64,000 nucleotides of DNA from JAAUUE01 sp943370025 (GCA_943370025.1 CALRPI020000026.1:1-64000), one strand, 5' to 3'; shown: positions 16,351-24,882, counted from the first letter of the stretch. Notes: generated by a model from the sequence alone, not told the origin. Numbers and translations: made by a program.

Positions 16351-17034
16351 ATGAATAATCTAGTCGTAACTAATGATGATGGGATTGATGCACCGGGGAT
16401 TAAGGCACTCCAGAAGGCGATCGATAGCCGAGGAATGCTGATTGCTCCCCTAGAACACCATTCTGGCTGTGGTCACCAAGTGACTACCCATAAACCCATT
16501 CGCTATAAATCTCGATCGCCCCTCGAACACGCCATCGAAGGCACTCCCACTGATTGTGTCCGCCTTGCCCTAGCTCATTTCTGTCCAGAGGCAACAGCGG
16601 TGATTTCGGGTATTAATGCCGGAGGCAACCTAGGGGTGGATGTATACATTTCTGGGACAGTGGCGGCGGTACGGGAAGCAGCGATTCATGGGGTGAATGG
16701 GATTGCCATCTCTCAATACATCAAAAAAGGTCTAGCGATCGACTGGAGTTTGTCAGCAAAGCTGGCAACTTTGGTCCTAGAAGACCTGCTGCATCGCCCG
16801 ACGGAACCCGGTACGTTCTGGAATGTCAACCTCCCCCATCTCACGGCGGATGCGCCTCCCCCAGCAATGATCTTTTGCTCTCCTAGCACTCAGCCTCTAC
16901 CCCTAAAATATCACCGCAAAGGGGATTATTTTTCCTATGTAGGGGAATATGGAAAGCGCGATCGAGACCCCGGTACTGATGTGGATGTTTGCTTTTCCGA
17001 TAACATCGCGGTGACACAATTACATATCTATTAG
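16351..17034 (+). CDS. surE: 5'/3'-nucleotidase SurE
   Basis: A metal-dependent nucleoside monophosphatase involved in nucleotide and stress metabolism. The N-terminal signature VTNDDGIDAPG holds the two aspartates that bind the metal. SGCGHQVTT, EGTPTDCVRLAL and ISGINAGGNLGVDVYISGTV are further SurE blocks. The start is set at the ATG at 16351, five bases after GGAAGG; a TTG start at 16339 is less likely. Length 227 residues is slightly short but complete. No partner such as pcm follows. Confidence 0.93.
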   Translation: MNNLVVTNDDGIDAPGIKALQKAIDSRGMLIAPLEHHSGCGHQVTTHKPIRYKSRSPLEHAIEGTPTDCVRLALAHFCPEATAVISGINAGGNLGVDVYISGTVAAVREAAIHGVNGIAISQYIKKGLAIDWSLSAKLATLVLEDLLHRPTEPGTFWNVNLPHLTADAPPPAMIFCSPSTQPLPLKYHRKGDYFSYVGEYGKRDRDPGTDVDVCFSDNIAVTQLHIY

Positions 17035-17103
17035 AGGTCATTTATCAAGTGGCTAGAAGGTCTAATTTTTTCGCTCCCAGCAGGGGCAAGAAATTAGATT
17101 TTT
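17033..17103. repeat. Family C repeat, copy 1 (degenerate)
   Basis: AGAGGTCATTTATCAAGTGG, then CTAGAAGGTCTAATTTTTTC and an imperfect arm AAATTAGATTTTT. It overlaps the end of surE by two bases. Better copies at 24883, 26263 and 60532. Confidence 0.65.
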
Positions 17104-17289
17104 TTAACGCATATTTACCACTTTTGCCGGACTTTGCTGCTGTCGACGTTCCTGCAATGCCTGATCAATTAATTTGGAAACTAGCCAAGAGACCGATCGT
17201 TCATCTGCCTCTGCCCATGCTTCTAATTCCTTTTTCCATTCTGAAGGAATATAAGCTACCACTCGATCTAAGTCTGTTTTGCCGCCCAT
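17104..17289 (-). CDS. Ribbon-helix-helix (CopG/Arc-like) regulator
   Basis: Sixty-one residues. TDLDRVVAYIPSEWKKELEA forms the beta strand and first helix, and DERSVSWLVSKLIDQALQER the second helix of an RHH DNA-binding fold. Proteins of this type in cyanobacteria are antitoxins or plasmid-copy regulators. No toxin gene lies beside it. The divergent interval to map holds a strong palindrome at 17343-17378, likely its operator. Confidence 0.75.
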   Translation of the reverse strand: MGGKTDLDRVVAYIPSEWKKELEAWAEADERSVSWLVSKLIDQALQERRQQQSPAKVVNMR

Positions 17290-17342
17290 ACTAAGTTTTG
17301 TTTTGACTTTTTCTTATCTCAAGTATATGGGCAACAAGCTAA

Positions 17343-17378
17343 CCCGTGCTATGCTAGTCCGTGCTGTGCTAGCATAGC
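17343..17378. promoter_or_regulatory. Probable RHH operator between the RHH gene and map
   Basis: GCTATGCTAG (17348-17357) and CTAGCATAGC (17369-17378) are perfect inverted repeats. The same bases hold a direct repeat, CCGTGCTATGCTAG then CCGTGCTGTGCTAG. Spaced, repeated half sites in a divergent promoter are the usual target of ribbon-helix-helix dimers. Confidence 0.6.
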
Positions 17379-17409
17379 CCAGCACATAAGAAGAACAGAA
17401 ACTTTAAAT

Positions 17410-18234
17410 ATGAACCATCAAAATTTGCTTTCGATCGCCGCTGATCTCGTGCAACCATCAATTAATCGGGGGATTGTATTGCTCTCAGCTAGAGAAATGG
17501 ACAAGATGCGCCGGGTAGGACGACTTGCTGCAAATCTTCTCAATCATCTCGAACCAATGGTGCAACCCGGAGTGAGTACCCAAGCTTTGAATAATGAGGC
17601 GGCAAGTTGGATGCAAGCTAATAGTGCCATCAGTGCCACCCTTGGCTATGCCCCTCCCGGTCATCCCCCGTTTACAGGGTCTATTTGCACTAGCGTTAAT
17701 GAAGTGGTTTGTCATGGCATTCCCAACCCTAAGCAAATTCTTCAAGACGGCGATATTATCAATATCGATGTGACTCCGCTTCTAGAAGGCTATCACGGCG
17801 ATACTTCTAGAACATTTCTCGTAGGTCAGGTATCCGCAACAGCCCGAAAATTGGTTGAAGCTACTCAAGAATCGATGATGCGAGGGATTGCGGAAATCAA
17901 ACCCGGTGCCAGAGTTGGTGACATTGGTGCGGCAATTCAAGAATATGCCGAGGCGAGGGGATTTTCAGTTGTTCGAGACATGGTTGGGCATGGCATTGGC
18001 AGGCAGATGCATACAGAGTTTCAAGTTCCTCACTATGGCAAACGAGGTAGTGGGGTGAAACTGCGTCCGGGAATGGTGTTTACGGTTGAACCTATGTTAA
18101 ATGAAGGGACTTATGAGCTGAAACTACTAGCCGATCGTTGGACTGTGATTACAAAAGACAAAAAACTCTCTGCTCAGTTTGAACATACAGTTGCCGTTAC
18201 CGAGGAAGGTGTAGAGATATTAACTCTTGCTTAA
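17410..18234 (+). CDS. map: Type I methionine aminopeptidase
   Basis: Removes the initiator methionine from nascent proteins. The pita-bread metal ligands are present: DVTPLLEGYHGDTSRTF (Asp pair), GHGIGRQMHTEFQVPHYG (His), TVEPMLNEG (Glu) and AQFEHTVAVTEEG (Glu). SICTSVNEVVCHGIPNPKQI is a family hallmark. Length 274 residues with a short cyanobacterial N-terminal extension. Possibly autoregulated together with the divergent RHH gene, since both share the palindrome upstream. Confidence 0.97.
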   Translation: MNHQNLLSIAADLVQPSINRGIVLLSAREMDKMRRVGRLAANLLNHLEPMVQPGVSTQALNNEAASWMQANSAISATLGYAPPGHPPFTGSICTSVNEVVCHGIPNPKQILQDGDIINIDVTPLLEGYHGDTSRTFLVGQVSATARKLVEATQESMMRGIAEIKPGARVGDIGAAIQEYAEARGFSVVRDMVGHGIGRQMHTEFQVPHYGKRGSGVKLRPGMVFTVEPMLNEGTYELKLLADRWTVITKDKKLSAQFEHTVAVTEEGVEILTLA

Positions 18235-18237
18235 ATG

Positions 18238-18843
18238 TTAATTTGGCATCAAGTCATCGAGACGAAGTTGGAGATTGGGAAACAGACCAGAAGAAATAGT
18301 ATCTCCTAAACGATATTGGTGCTGCTGATACACCCCATTCACTAACTGGCAGACAGTAAAAGTAGGTTGCTTGGGATTGCCGATAAATTGCCAACCACCC
18401 AAGCCCCGAAAATCCACAATCCAATATTCAGGAATATTCAAGCAAGCATATTCCTCCACTTTCCTCGCATAGTCATCTTGCCAGTTGGTACTAACTACTT
18501 CTGCCACCAGATGGATCGTATTGCCATGACAAATCACTGGCTCCTTGTGCCAAAGGGGTTCTTGACTAAGCTTGGCTCTATCTAAAACGATCACGTCAGG
18601 ACGCAGAGCTGTGGCTTCGGTAGATATTGGTTTGATCAAGCAATTTTTCGGCACTAACCAGTTGAAATTATTACGCAGGATTTCGACATAGATTCTCCCA
18701 GCAATACACCCAGCAACAGCTTCGTGAGTACCTGTAGGAGCCATATCTCTCAGTTCTCCGTCAATTAGTTCATAGCGAGTATTATCTCCGTATTCGGCGA
18801 TAAAGGTTTCAAAGCTCAGGAGTTTAGATGGGGTGTAGGTCAT
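18238..18843 (-). CDS. Uma2-family (DUF820) nuclease-fold protein
   Basis: Cyanobacterial Uma2/DUF820 proteins have a PD-(D/E)xK fold. Seen here: FIAEYGDNTRYELIDGELRD, RPDVIVLDR, LVAEVVSTNWQDDYARKVEE and YWIVDFRG. The D-x-n-E-V-x-K arrangement (RPDV, AEVVS, RKVEEY) is the usual core. Biological role is unknown; the family is massively amplified in cyanobacteria. Convergent with map, three bases after its stop. Confidence 0.88.
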   Translation of the reverse strand: MTYTPSKLLSFETFIAEYGDNTRYELIDGELRDMAPTGTHEAVAGCIAGRIYVEILRNNFNWLVPKNCLIKPISTEATALRPDVIVLDRAKLSQEPLWHKEPVICHGNTIHLVAEVVSTNWQDDYARKVEEYACLNIPEYWIVDFRGLGGWQFIGNPKQPTFTVCQLVNGVYQQHQYRLGDTISSGLFPNLQLRLDDLMPN

Positions 18844-19007
18844 AGCTCGTTTTCAACGGCAGGATAGGCAGAGTGCAAGATTGAAATTGGATGCTATATA
18901 AATAGTACTATCATAGTTATAGTTTTCGTAAAATGCTATCAGGGGTATTTGTGATCCTGAACTGACGTTTTAACTTCACTTTATCCAAAACAAAGAGACG
19001 AACTTAG

Positions 19008-19262
19008 ATGGATGCCATTACAACAAACCAAGCTAAGAGTAACTTGGATAGTCTAGTCGATCGGGTGATTGCCAATATGCAACAAACTATTCTTTGTAAT
19101 GAGAATGGTAACAAGTATATGCTAATTTCTTTTGATGAGTTCTCCGCATGGCAAGAAACCATGTATTTACTCTCAAACCCCGTAAATGCAAGTCGTCTGC
19201 TCGCCTCTATTCAATCAGCAGAGAGCGGCAGAGTTTTTGAAAAATCTTTAATTGAAGAATGA
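19008..19262 (+). CDS. Phd/YefM-family antitoxin, orphan
   Basis: Eighty-four residues. MDAITTNQAKSNLDSLVDRV followed by KYMLISFDEFSAWQETMYLL is the YefM pattern: an N-terminal DNA-binding domain and an acidic C-terminal tail that wraps the toxin. The stop overlaps the next ATG (ATGA), as in yefM-yoeB operons, but that next frame ends after 11 codons. It may still bind DNA. Confidence 0.85.
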   Translation: MDAITTNQAKSNLDSLVDRVIANMQQTILCNENGNKYMLISFDEFSAWQETMYLLSNPVNASRLLASIQSAESGRVFEKSLIEE

Positions 19263-19294
19263 AGATTACATTTACAGAAGAAGGTAATGATTAA
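19259..19294 (+). pseudogene. YoeB-like toxin stub
   Basis: The frame MKITFTEEGND stops after 11 codons. YoeB toxins start with a short strand of this kind followed by a helix, and sit exactly here behind YefM with an ATGA overlap. No remaining toxin body was recognised in the next 80 bases. Confidence 0.5.
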
Positions 19295-19342
19295 ATTAAA
19301 GTGATTTTGATGGCAAATCCTTATCTAAAAATATCTTAGTCT

Positions 19343-20578
19343 ATGCTTATTCGTAGTGACAACAAATTAGACATAATAAAGTTAATCAAAGAATATAGTA
19401 CTCACGGTCAAAGTTACTATGTTTATATTTTGATTCGCCCTGACAAGAATGAACCTTTCTATGTCGGCAAAGGTAAAAACCAAAGATTATTTGAGCATGA
19501 GAAGAACGTAACTTCGTTAATTATAAATAATCCTTACAAAGTCAATATTATTAAAAAAATTATAGAAAGTGGTTCTCAATTGATTTATGGTATTGATTCA
19601 TTTTTTGATAATGAAGAAGATGCTTTAGCTCGTGAATGCAAGTTAATCACAGAGATAGGCAGAGCTTCTCTAGGAGCAGGTACTTTAACAAACCTGACGG
19701 AGGGGGGTGATGGCTTTATTGGATTAATTGATTTTAATAGGTACGCAAGATCCGGGAGAAATCTAAGTAGTTCTAAGGGATTTAGAATTGCGCCGGGAGA
19801 TATAAATTTGCTTATGGAAATAACAGGGGGAATAACAGAAGAAGCTTTATTAGACTATATAAGAAAAGAACTATATAATTTATATTCTACATATGATAAA
19901 ACCCATCAAGAATTACAACAAAAAAAGTATGGTGAAACTTATGATCTTTCATCCCCAAATGAGTTTTTTACAAAGCATGAATGGGAATATTACTTAGATA
20001 ATGGATATGGAGCAGAAAGTGAAATATATTCTTATCTTTATGGTGACCGTCAAGATATTGCATTGAAAGTCATTAAGCTTAACGAAAAAATAGGTGATAG
20101 ATATTTTAGGATAGAAGATGAAATGAAAGCTTTTATTAGAACTGTATTCTCATCTGAAATTTGGCTTAAAATAGATGATATCAAACAACAAATCAGAGTT
20201 GATCTCAGTGAGTATAAGCAGCCAAGTGAATTTGATCTAGATAGAGTTGTTAATCATTTCATTGATAGCTTAGTCACAGTAAATAAGATAATTAAAAATG
20301 GTGATAAGATTCGATGGAATAAGCAAGGGCACTCCTTGAAGTTTTCGTGCCAAGATATGAAAGCATCCGAAGTTATTCATCAGATAGAGAAATTTTGCCA
20401 TCGTAAGAAAGATCAAAACGCATGTATTGATTTTTATTCTTCTAACGAAATAGCCTTGTATCATCTAATAGTTTTTCCTCACCATTTTCAAAGAGGTTTT
20501 AAAACCTATTTCAAACAAAAAATTGTGTTAGCTCTAAATACTAACCATCCTTCTTCTTTGGTACTGCACACTTTATAA
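19343..20578 (+). CDS. GIY-YIG (LEM3-like) nuclease-domain protein
   Basis: Residues about 24-130 form a GIY-YIG domain of the LEM3-like type: YYVYILIRPDKNEPFYVGKG (the GIY and YIG equivalents YVYIL and FYVGKG), RLFEHE, a middle ARECKLITEIGR with the catalytic Glu, and LTNLTEGGDG. The remaining 280 residues have no recognised domain and are lysine- and isoleucine-rich. The gene is far more AT-rich than its neighbours and lacks HIP1 sites, so recent transfer is likely. It could be a mobile or defence nuclease. It sits between a decayed toxin-antitoxin locus and a small double-glycine peptide gene. Confidence 0.75.
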   Translation: MLIRSDNKLDIIKLIKEYSTHGQSYYVYILIRPDKNEPFYVGKGKNQRLFEHEKNVTSLIINNPYKVNIIKKIIESGSQLIYGIDSFFDNEEDALARECKLITEIGRASLGAGTLTNLTEGGDGFIGLIDFNRYARSGRNLSSSKGFRIAPGDINLLMEITGGITEEALLDYIRKELYNLYSTYDKTHQELQQKKYGETYDLSSPNEFFTKHEWEYYLDNGYGAESEIYSYLYGDRQDIALKVIKLNEKIGDRYFRIEDEMKAFIRTVFSSEIWLKIDDIKQQIRVDLSEYKQPSEFDLDRVVNHFIDSLVTVNKIIKNGDKIRWNKQGHSLKFSCQDMKASEVIHQIEKFCHRKKDQNACIDFYSSNEIALYHLIVFPHHFQRGFKTYFKQKIVLALNTNHPSSLVLHTL

Positions 20579-20635
20579 GTATTTTCAAATATAATTATTA
20601 GATACAACTTGATATAAATATTGGAGGTTATTTAT

Positions 20636-21016
20636 ATGATTCCTAATATTGTACAAAATTCCTATTCATATCCTGATCTCTTTGTGGAACTCGATGATCC
20701 AGCTATGGCAGCTACGACTGGGGGCTTGAGTATCCCCATAACAGGTTTCCAAGAGGCAGCAAACAAATTTGCATTCTTGAGTCGTTGGGAAGCAAGGTTT
20801 AACTCCGGGAATCCCAACCTGCCCTTGGTAGCCCAAAGATTGATCAATGGTTACTACAAAGGAACTAACAAGCCAGAATACGTGGCTAATTTCAAGGCAT
20901 CTAGCGGTGCTGGTTGGAAAAACTTTGCTCCCCAAATCTTTAATTTCCTTCCCTTTACGGCAGGTGGAACCCCAGAAGCGATTAATTCCGCAGCCTCATT
21001 CCTATCTCTGTTCTAA
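20636..21016 (+). CDS. Small protein with a double-glycine-type leader (CTB bacteriocin-like)
   Basis: 126 residues from the ATG at 20636, eight bases after a strong GGAGG; the earlier TTG at 20621 is unlikely. The N-terminus reads PDLFVELDDPAMAATTGG, close in form to leaders of CTB-type cyanobacterial bacteriocins (LFVELSDEQQE...GG), which are cut after GG by C39-peptidase ABC exporters. The mature part would be about 95 residues, aromatic and without cysteine. No exporter or modifying enzyme lies beside it. A non-secreted small protein is the alternative. Confidence 0.55.
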   Translation: MIPNIVQNSYSYPDLFVELDDPAMAATTGGLSIPITGFQEAANKFAFLSRWEARFNSGNPNLPLVAQRLINGYYKGTNKPEYVANFKASSGAGWKNFAPQIFNFLPFTAGGTPEAINSAASFLSLF

Positions 21017-21132
21017 ATTCTCTGCGCTAAATGTCTAAAATTAATTGAGAATCCCCTTCAATATTTGTCACAGTTGATAGCTATGATTATGTATTAGCTA
21101 ATCGATAAATTATTAAATTATCTAGGTACATA

Positions 21133-22065
21133 ATGCGTATATTAATCATGGGGGGAACCCGGTTTATTGGGGTATATTTAACCAAGATTCTCCTAGAGCA
21201 GGGGCATCAGGTTACTTTGTTTAATCGGGGGAATAATCCTGCTCCAGAGGGAGTCCGGGTGATTAGGGGCGATCGCACCAATCCAGAGGACTTGAAGACC
21301 CAACTAGGCAAAGAAAATTTCGATGCTATTTATGACAACAACGGGCGGGAATTAAGCGACACTCAGCCCTTGGTGGATATTTTTCAAGGACGGGTAGAAA
21401 AATTTATTTATATGAGTTCCGCCGGGGTTTATCTGAAAACCGATCAACCACCCCACCGAGAAGGGGATGCAGTGGATCCCAAGAGCCGCCACAAGGGGAA
21501 ACACGACACAGAGACTTATCTAGCTAGTTGCTCCTACCTACCTTGGACTTCCATCCGTCCCACCTACATTTATGGACCCCAGAACTATAATCCCCTGGAA
21601 TCATGGTTCTTCGATCGCATTGCCTACGATCGCCCCATCCCCATTCCCGGTCATGGGCAGCATATTACCCAACTTGGTCATGTCCAGGATCTAGCCGTAG
21701 CTATGGCACAGGTTTTGAATCATGATACTGCGGGGAAAATTTATAACGTATCGGGCGATCGCTACGTCACCTTTGATGGCTTAGCTAAGGCCTGTGCCGT
21801 GGCTGCTGGCAAGAATCCCGATAACCTAAAGATTGTCCATTACGACCCCAAACAGTACGATTTTGGTAAACGCAAAGCCTTCCCCCTTCGCCCCCAGCAC
21901 TTTTTCTGTGATGTCACCAAGGCACAGCAGGAACTAGCATGGCAGCCCCAGTATGATCTAATCGCGGGTCTCAAGGATGCTTTCCAAAACGATTACCTGA
22001 AATCAAAAGCTACCGAAATTGATTTTTCTGTAGATGATGAGATCCTCAGGGATTTACGCCCTTAG
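21133..22065 (+). CDS. NAD-dependent epimerase/dehydratase, CSP41b-like
   Basis: An extended short-chain dehydrogenase fold of 310 residues. MRILIMGGTRFIGVYLTKIL is the Rossmann glycine motif, and FIYMSSAGVY and IRPTYIYGPQN mark the family. Plant CSP41 proteins and their cyanobacterial homologues are RNA-binding and linked to chloroplast transcript stability rather than sugar epimerisation. The canonical YxxxK is not obvious near SSAGVY, which agrees with a loss of classic catalysis. Single gene with no linked partner. Confidence 0.85.
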   Translation: MRILIMGGTRFIGVYLTKILLEQGHQVTLFNRGNNPAPEGVRVIRGDRTNPEDLKTQLGKENFDAIYDNNGRELSDTQPLVDIFQGRVEKFIYMSSAGVYLKTDQPPHREGDAVDPKSRHKGKHDTETYLASCSYLPWTSIRPTYIYGPQNYNPLESWFFDRIAYDRPIPIPGHGQHITQLGHVQDLAVAMAQVLNHDTAGKIYNVSGDRYVTFDGLAKACAVAAGKNPDNLKIVHYDPKQYDFGKRKAFPLRPQHFFCDVTKAQQELAWQPQYDLIAGLKDAFQNDYLKSKATEIDFSVDDEILRDLRP

Positions 22066-22210
22066 GTTGATCCGCCCCCAGCCCCCCTACCCTTCGGGAA
22101 AAACAAAAGAGGGGAGAATGAATTCTTATCCTAAATGACGTGAATTCGATGAAAATCTCTAAAACCTAAATAGTTTTGTTCTCATCTTTTGCAGGGGTTC
22201 CTCAGGCTGG

Positions 22211-22260
22211 TTGAGCGAAGTCGAAACTAGCCCCCTAGAGCCGGACTTCGACTTCGCTCA
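22211..22260. repeat. Inverted repeat TTGAGCGAAGTCGAA / TTCGACTTCGCTCA
   Basis: Arms at 22211-22225 and 22247-22260, loop ACTAGCCCCCTAGAGCCGGAC. Related GCGAAGTCGAA words occur at 32485-32600 and within family D and A hairpins (for example 59870-59880). It lies between convergent genes and may end transcription. Confidence 0.65.
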
Positions 22261-22269
22261 GTCCTCATC

Positions 22270-22914
22270 TTATCCCAACTGACAAAACTGCTGGATCTCT
22301 TGCCAAATCTGATCAATCACATCCATCAAGGTATGATCGCTATCGTACTGCACGAGTTTTACCCAAGGCCGATCGCGTTGGTAGTCCATACTTGCCTGCA
22401 AGGGAATAATCTCATCTTGCAGCCCGTGACAGATGAGAGTCGGCACGGCTCTGGTGAGATCAGTGGTGAGATACTTTTGGGCATCGGTGACGAATTGGTA
22501 GTGGAGAGGGAGCGATCGTTCCTCGCCGTAGTGGTAAATTGGCATATAACCGGAATTTTGCCATTCCTCTAGTTCCTCTGGTTTAAGCTTCGGTAGCCAA
22601 TGCTCCACAAAGCCAAAGGCAGGGGCAATTAAAACCAACTTCTCCACTTGGGGATACTTTTCCCCCAGCCATGCAGCGGTTAATCCTCCCAAGCTGGAAC
22701 CAATTAAGGTAACTGGGCGATCACTAAATAAGCTGCCAACTTGAGTTAGTTGCCGAGTAATTGTTAAATGGGAAAAGTCCCCTTGATTAAAATCTGGGGC
22801 GGTTAACTCTAAACCTAGCTCTCGGAAGCGATCGCCCAAATAATCTACCTTGGCAGAGTTGGGGCTAGAAGCGAAGCCATGTAAATAAAAATATTGAGTG
22901 GATTGAGAACCCAT
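22270..22914 (-). CDS. YqiA/YcfP-type alpha/beta-hydrolase (esterase)
   Basis: Begins FYLHGFASSPNSAKVDYLGD, the typical UPF0227 start with the oxyanion HGF. The nucleophile Ser is in LIGSSLGGLTAAWL, the acid is likely Asp in HGLQDEIIPLQAS, and the final His is in DSDHTLMDVI. Members are small-molecule esterases of unknown physiological substrate. 214 residues, complete. Confidence 0.85.
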   Translation of the reverse strand: MGSQSTQYFYLHGFASSPNSAKVDYLGDRFRELGLELTAPDFNQGDFSHLTITRQLTQVGSLFSDRPVTLIGSSLGGLTAAWLGEKYPQVEKLVLIAPAFGFVEHWLPKLKPEELEEWQNSGYMPIYHYGEERSLPLHYQFVTDAQKYLTTDLTRAVPTLICHGLQDEIIPLQASMDYQRDRPWVKLVQYDSDHTLMDVIDQIWQEIQQFCQLG

Positions 22915-23011
22915 AGAATGCCTAGTGATATGCCTGAATTAATAGCTTTGCGTAATCCTCTGCTCAACAATAAGTCTAATCAAATATCTTGCCAAATACT
23001 CAGTTAAATAT

Positions 23012-23105
23012 CTATAGCAAGCCTAATTGAGTTTAGAATTTTAGAGGGTTGAGAACGGCTTCCCCTCCGGGGGAGACGTTCTCAACCCATTTAAGATGGC
23101 TACAG
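23012..23105. repeat. Family B repeat, copy 2
   Basis: CTATAGCAAGCCTAATTGAG at the left and TTTAAGATGGCTACAG at the right. The inner hairpin is GGTTGAGAACG / CGTTCTCAACC with loop GCTTCCCCTCCGGGGGAGA. The same hairpin word recurs in copy 4. Confidence 0.75.
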
Positions 23106-23132
23106 TCAAATAAAATATCTAGTCAAATAATT

Positions 23133-23798
23133 ATGATATCAACTACATTAATTAAGCTATTTCTCAACTTTATACTGATCCCTATCCAGAAAATCCGGGC
23201 TATATTTCCAAAGTTGCTCCAGTTATCCAGAGGATTTATGGTTAATAACAAATGGCGTTATCTAGTTATGAGTTGGCTGGCGATCACCCTGTTCTCCCTC
23301 AGCTTTTTCTGCCCGACCCCTGCCCAAGCATCCCTCACCGATGACAAATTTGATGGGAATATTTTTGCTCTCTACGCTGGCAATGGTTCCCTGATCCCAC
23401 CACGGGAGAGCCTGAAGGAATCTTTTGCCAGAAATAGACCAGTGCTGTTAACTTTTTATGTCGAAGATAGCAAAGACTGTAAAAAGTTTTCGGGAATTAT
23501 TTCCCAACTCCAACAATACTACGGCAAAGTCGCTGCCTTCACCCCCATCAATGCCGATTCTATCCCCGTCAAAGCCAGCTACAGCAAAGATGAACCCGGC
23601 TATTACTACTCTGGAGTTTTGCCCCAAACCCTAATCCTCGACCAAAAAGGGAAAGTGGTATTTGACGGCAAAGGACAAGTGAAATATGAGGCTCTAGATG
23701 ATGTCCTGCGTCAAGTTTTTAATCTGCTGCCCCGGACTGAATCTGTAGAACTAAAGCAACGAGCTTTTAATGAAATAAATACAGAACTAGCTCCCTAA
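23133..23798 (+). CDS. Thylakoid photosystem I accumulation factor, thioredoxin-like (Slr1796-like)
   Basis: A membrane-anchored thioredoxin-fold protein. After a hydrophobic segment (LVMSWLAITLFSLSFFCPTP, from the second start at 23238) the mature part opens SLTDDKFDGNIFALYAGNGS, followed by PVLLTFYVEDSKDCKKFSGI; a single Cys replaces CxxC, so it is not a normal oxidoreductase. PGYYYSGVLPQTLILDQKGK and NLLPRTESVELKQRAFNEIN complete the family pattern. Homologues are needed for photosystem I build-up in cyanobacteria. The ATG at 23133 adds 35 residues; that at 23238 (MVNNKWRYL) is equally likely. Confidence 0.8.
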   Translation: MISTTLIKLFLNFILIPIQKIRAIFPKLLQLSRGFMVNNKWRYLVMSWLAITLFSLSFFCPTPAQASLTDDKFDGNIFALYAGNGSLIPPRESLKESFARNRPVLLTFYVEDSKDCKKFSGIISQLQQYYGKVAAFTPINADSIPVKASYSKDEPGYYYSGVLPQTLILDQKGKVVFDGKGQVKYEALDDVLRQVFNLLPRTESVELKQRAFNEINTELAP

Positions 23799-23829
23799 TA
23801 TTTTTGTTTACAGTTTTTTGTTTACAGTA

Positions 23830-24498
23830 ATGAAATTAGTCTGGCAACAATTTCAAGGATGGGTATCTACTCTGGGAACGATCGCCCTAGGTTTGGGTAT
23901 TGGCATGGCGATCGCTCCTATAGAAAAAATCTCGGCAACCTCCATCTATTCTCAGAATAATCCTCGTCCCGGTGTAGCAAAACCCTACTGTCCGAAACAA
24001 TCTCAGCAGGGACTAAATGCCTGCGCCTATCAATGGTCTTTCGTCACGGAGTTCTTTCGCGCCATAATTACAGAAGACATATCCCAGCAACTTCCTCCTG
24101 ATCTAAGAGATAAGTTGAATGATATTGACAAAACTTGGCGTGATTTCCGGCAGAACCATTGTGCAGAACTCAGTGAACCAGTCCGGGGCGGCTCTGCCTA
24201 CCCAATGGTTTTGCATAATTGCCAAGCGAGGATGGCAAATGATCGCATTGCTGACCTGCAAGGCTGGGGAGAGCCAGAGCCAAATGCAGCCCATGCTAGT
24301 GACCGCCTAAGATCGTTAATTAATAATATGGAGTTGCCACCGATTAATGCCCAGCAGCAGTGGCAACAATACCAAACTCAGCATTGTGAATTTGAAGGAC
24401 TACATTTTGTCGATCGCCCAGACCAAGTAGAGCTATGTCGGCAACGTCTCCTCGCCAGCCGCATCCGCCAACTAGAAGATTTAGCCCTAATTCGCTAG
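23830..24498 (+). CDS. Secreted LprI-like (lysozyme inhibitor family) protein
   Basis: 222 residues with a hydrophobic export segment (TLGTIALGLGIGMAIAP). Two LprI/DUF1311-like units follow: YCPKQSQQGLNACAYQW ... WRDFRQNHCAELSEPVRGGS AYPMVLHNC, and a shorter WQQYQTQHCEFEGL ... ELCRQRLLASRIRQLEDL. Conserved cysteines and the W-x-x-x-R-x-x-x-C block match the LprI fold. LprI homologues bind lysozyme in mycobacteria; the cyanobacterial role is unknown. The C-terminal three quarters are nearly duplicated in the protein at 31102-32454. Confidence 0.7.
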   Translation: MKLVWQQFQGWVSTLGTIALGLGIGMAIAPIEKISATSIYSQNNPRPGVAKPYCPKQSQQGLNACAYQWSFVTEFFRAIITEDISQQLPPDLRDKLNDIDKTWRDFRQNHCAELSEPVRGGSAYPMVLHNCQARMANDRIADLQGWGEPEPNAAHASDRLRSLINNMELPPINAQQQWQQYQTQHCEFEGLHFVDRPDQVELCRQRLLASRIRQLEDLALIR

Positions 24499-24557
24499 AA
24501 CTTAGATTCTGCGCCTGCAACAACTTCCATAACTCTCAATAATTCATTGACAGTGCT

Positions 24558-24666
24558 TACAGCAATTTGAGAGTGGATTTCGACGACCCTCAGCCCACTC
24601 TCAAACCCAACATTGATAGGACTTTCAATCTTTGTGGAGTGTCTCATTTGAACGCAAAGTGCTGTA
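24558..24666 (+). repeat. Family A repeat, copy 2 (109 bases)
   Basis: TACAGCAATTTGAGAGTGG ... CAAAGTGCTGTA. Differs from copy 1 at only a few positions. Confidence 0.85.
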
Positions 24667-24882
24667 ATTTATATTTTCGGTAGTTATGAATTGTAATGTT
24701 GCTTGGGGCACTTCGCGCCCCAAGCAACATTATCCAAACCATTACTTTGCAGCACTACCCTATTTTTTAGTTTGTGAAGGACAGGCAATGTTAATTAATA
24801 TATTAATTCTGAATCAGGGTGGTAAAGTCCTGCCATAAAATCATTAATTAATAGGTTTTAGCCTGATTAATTCTGCTGTATA

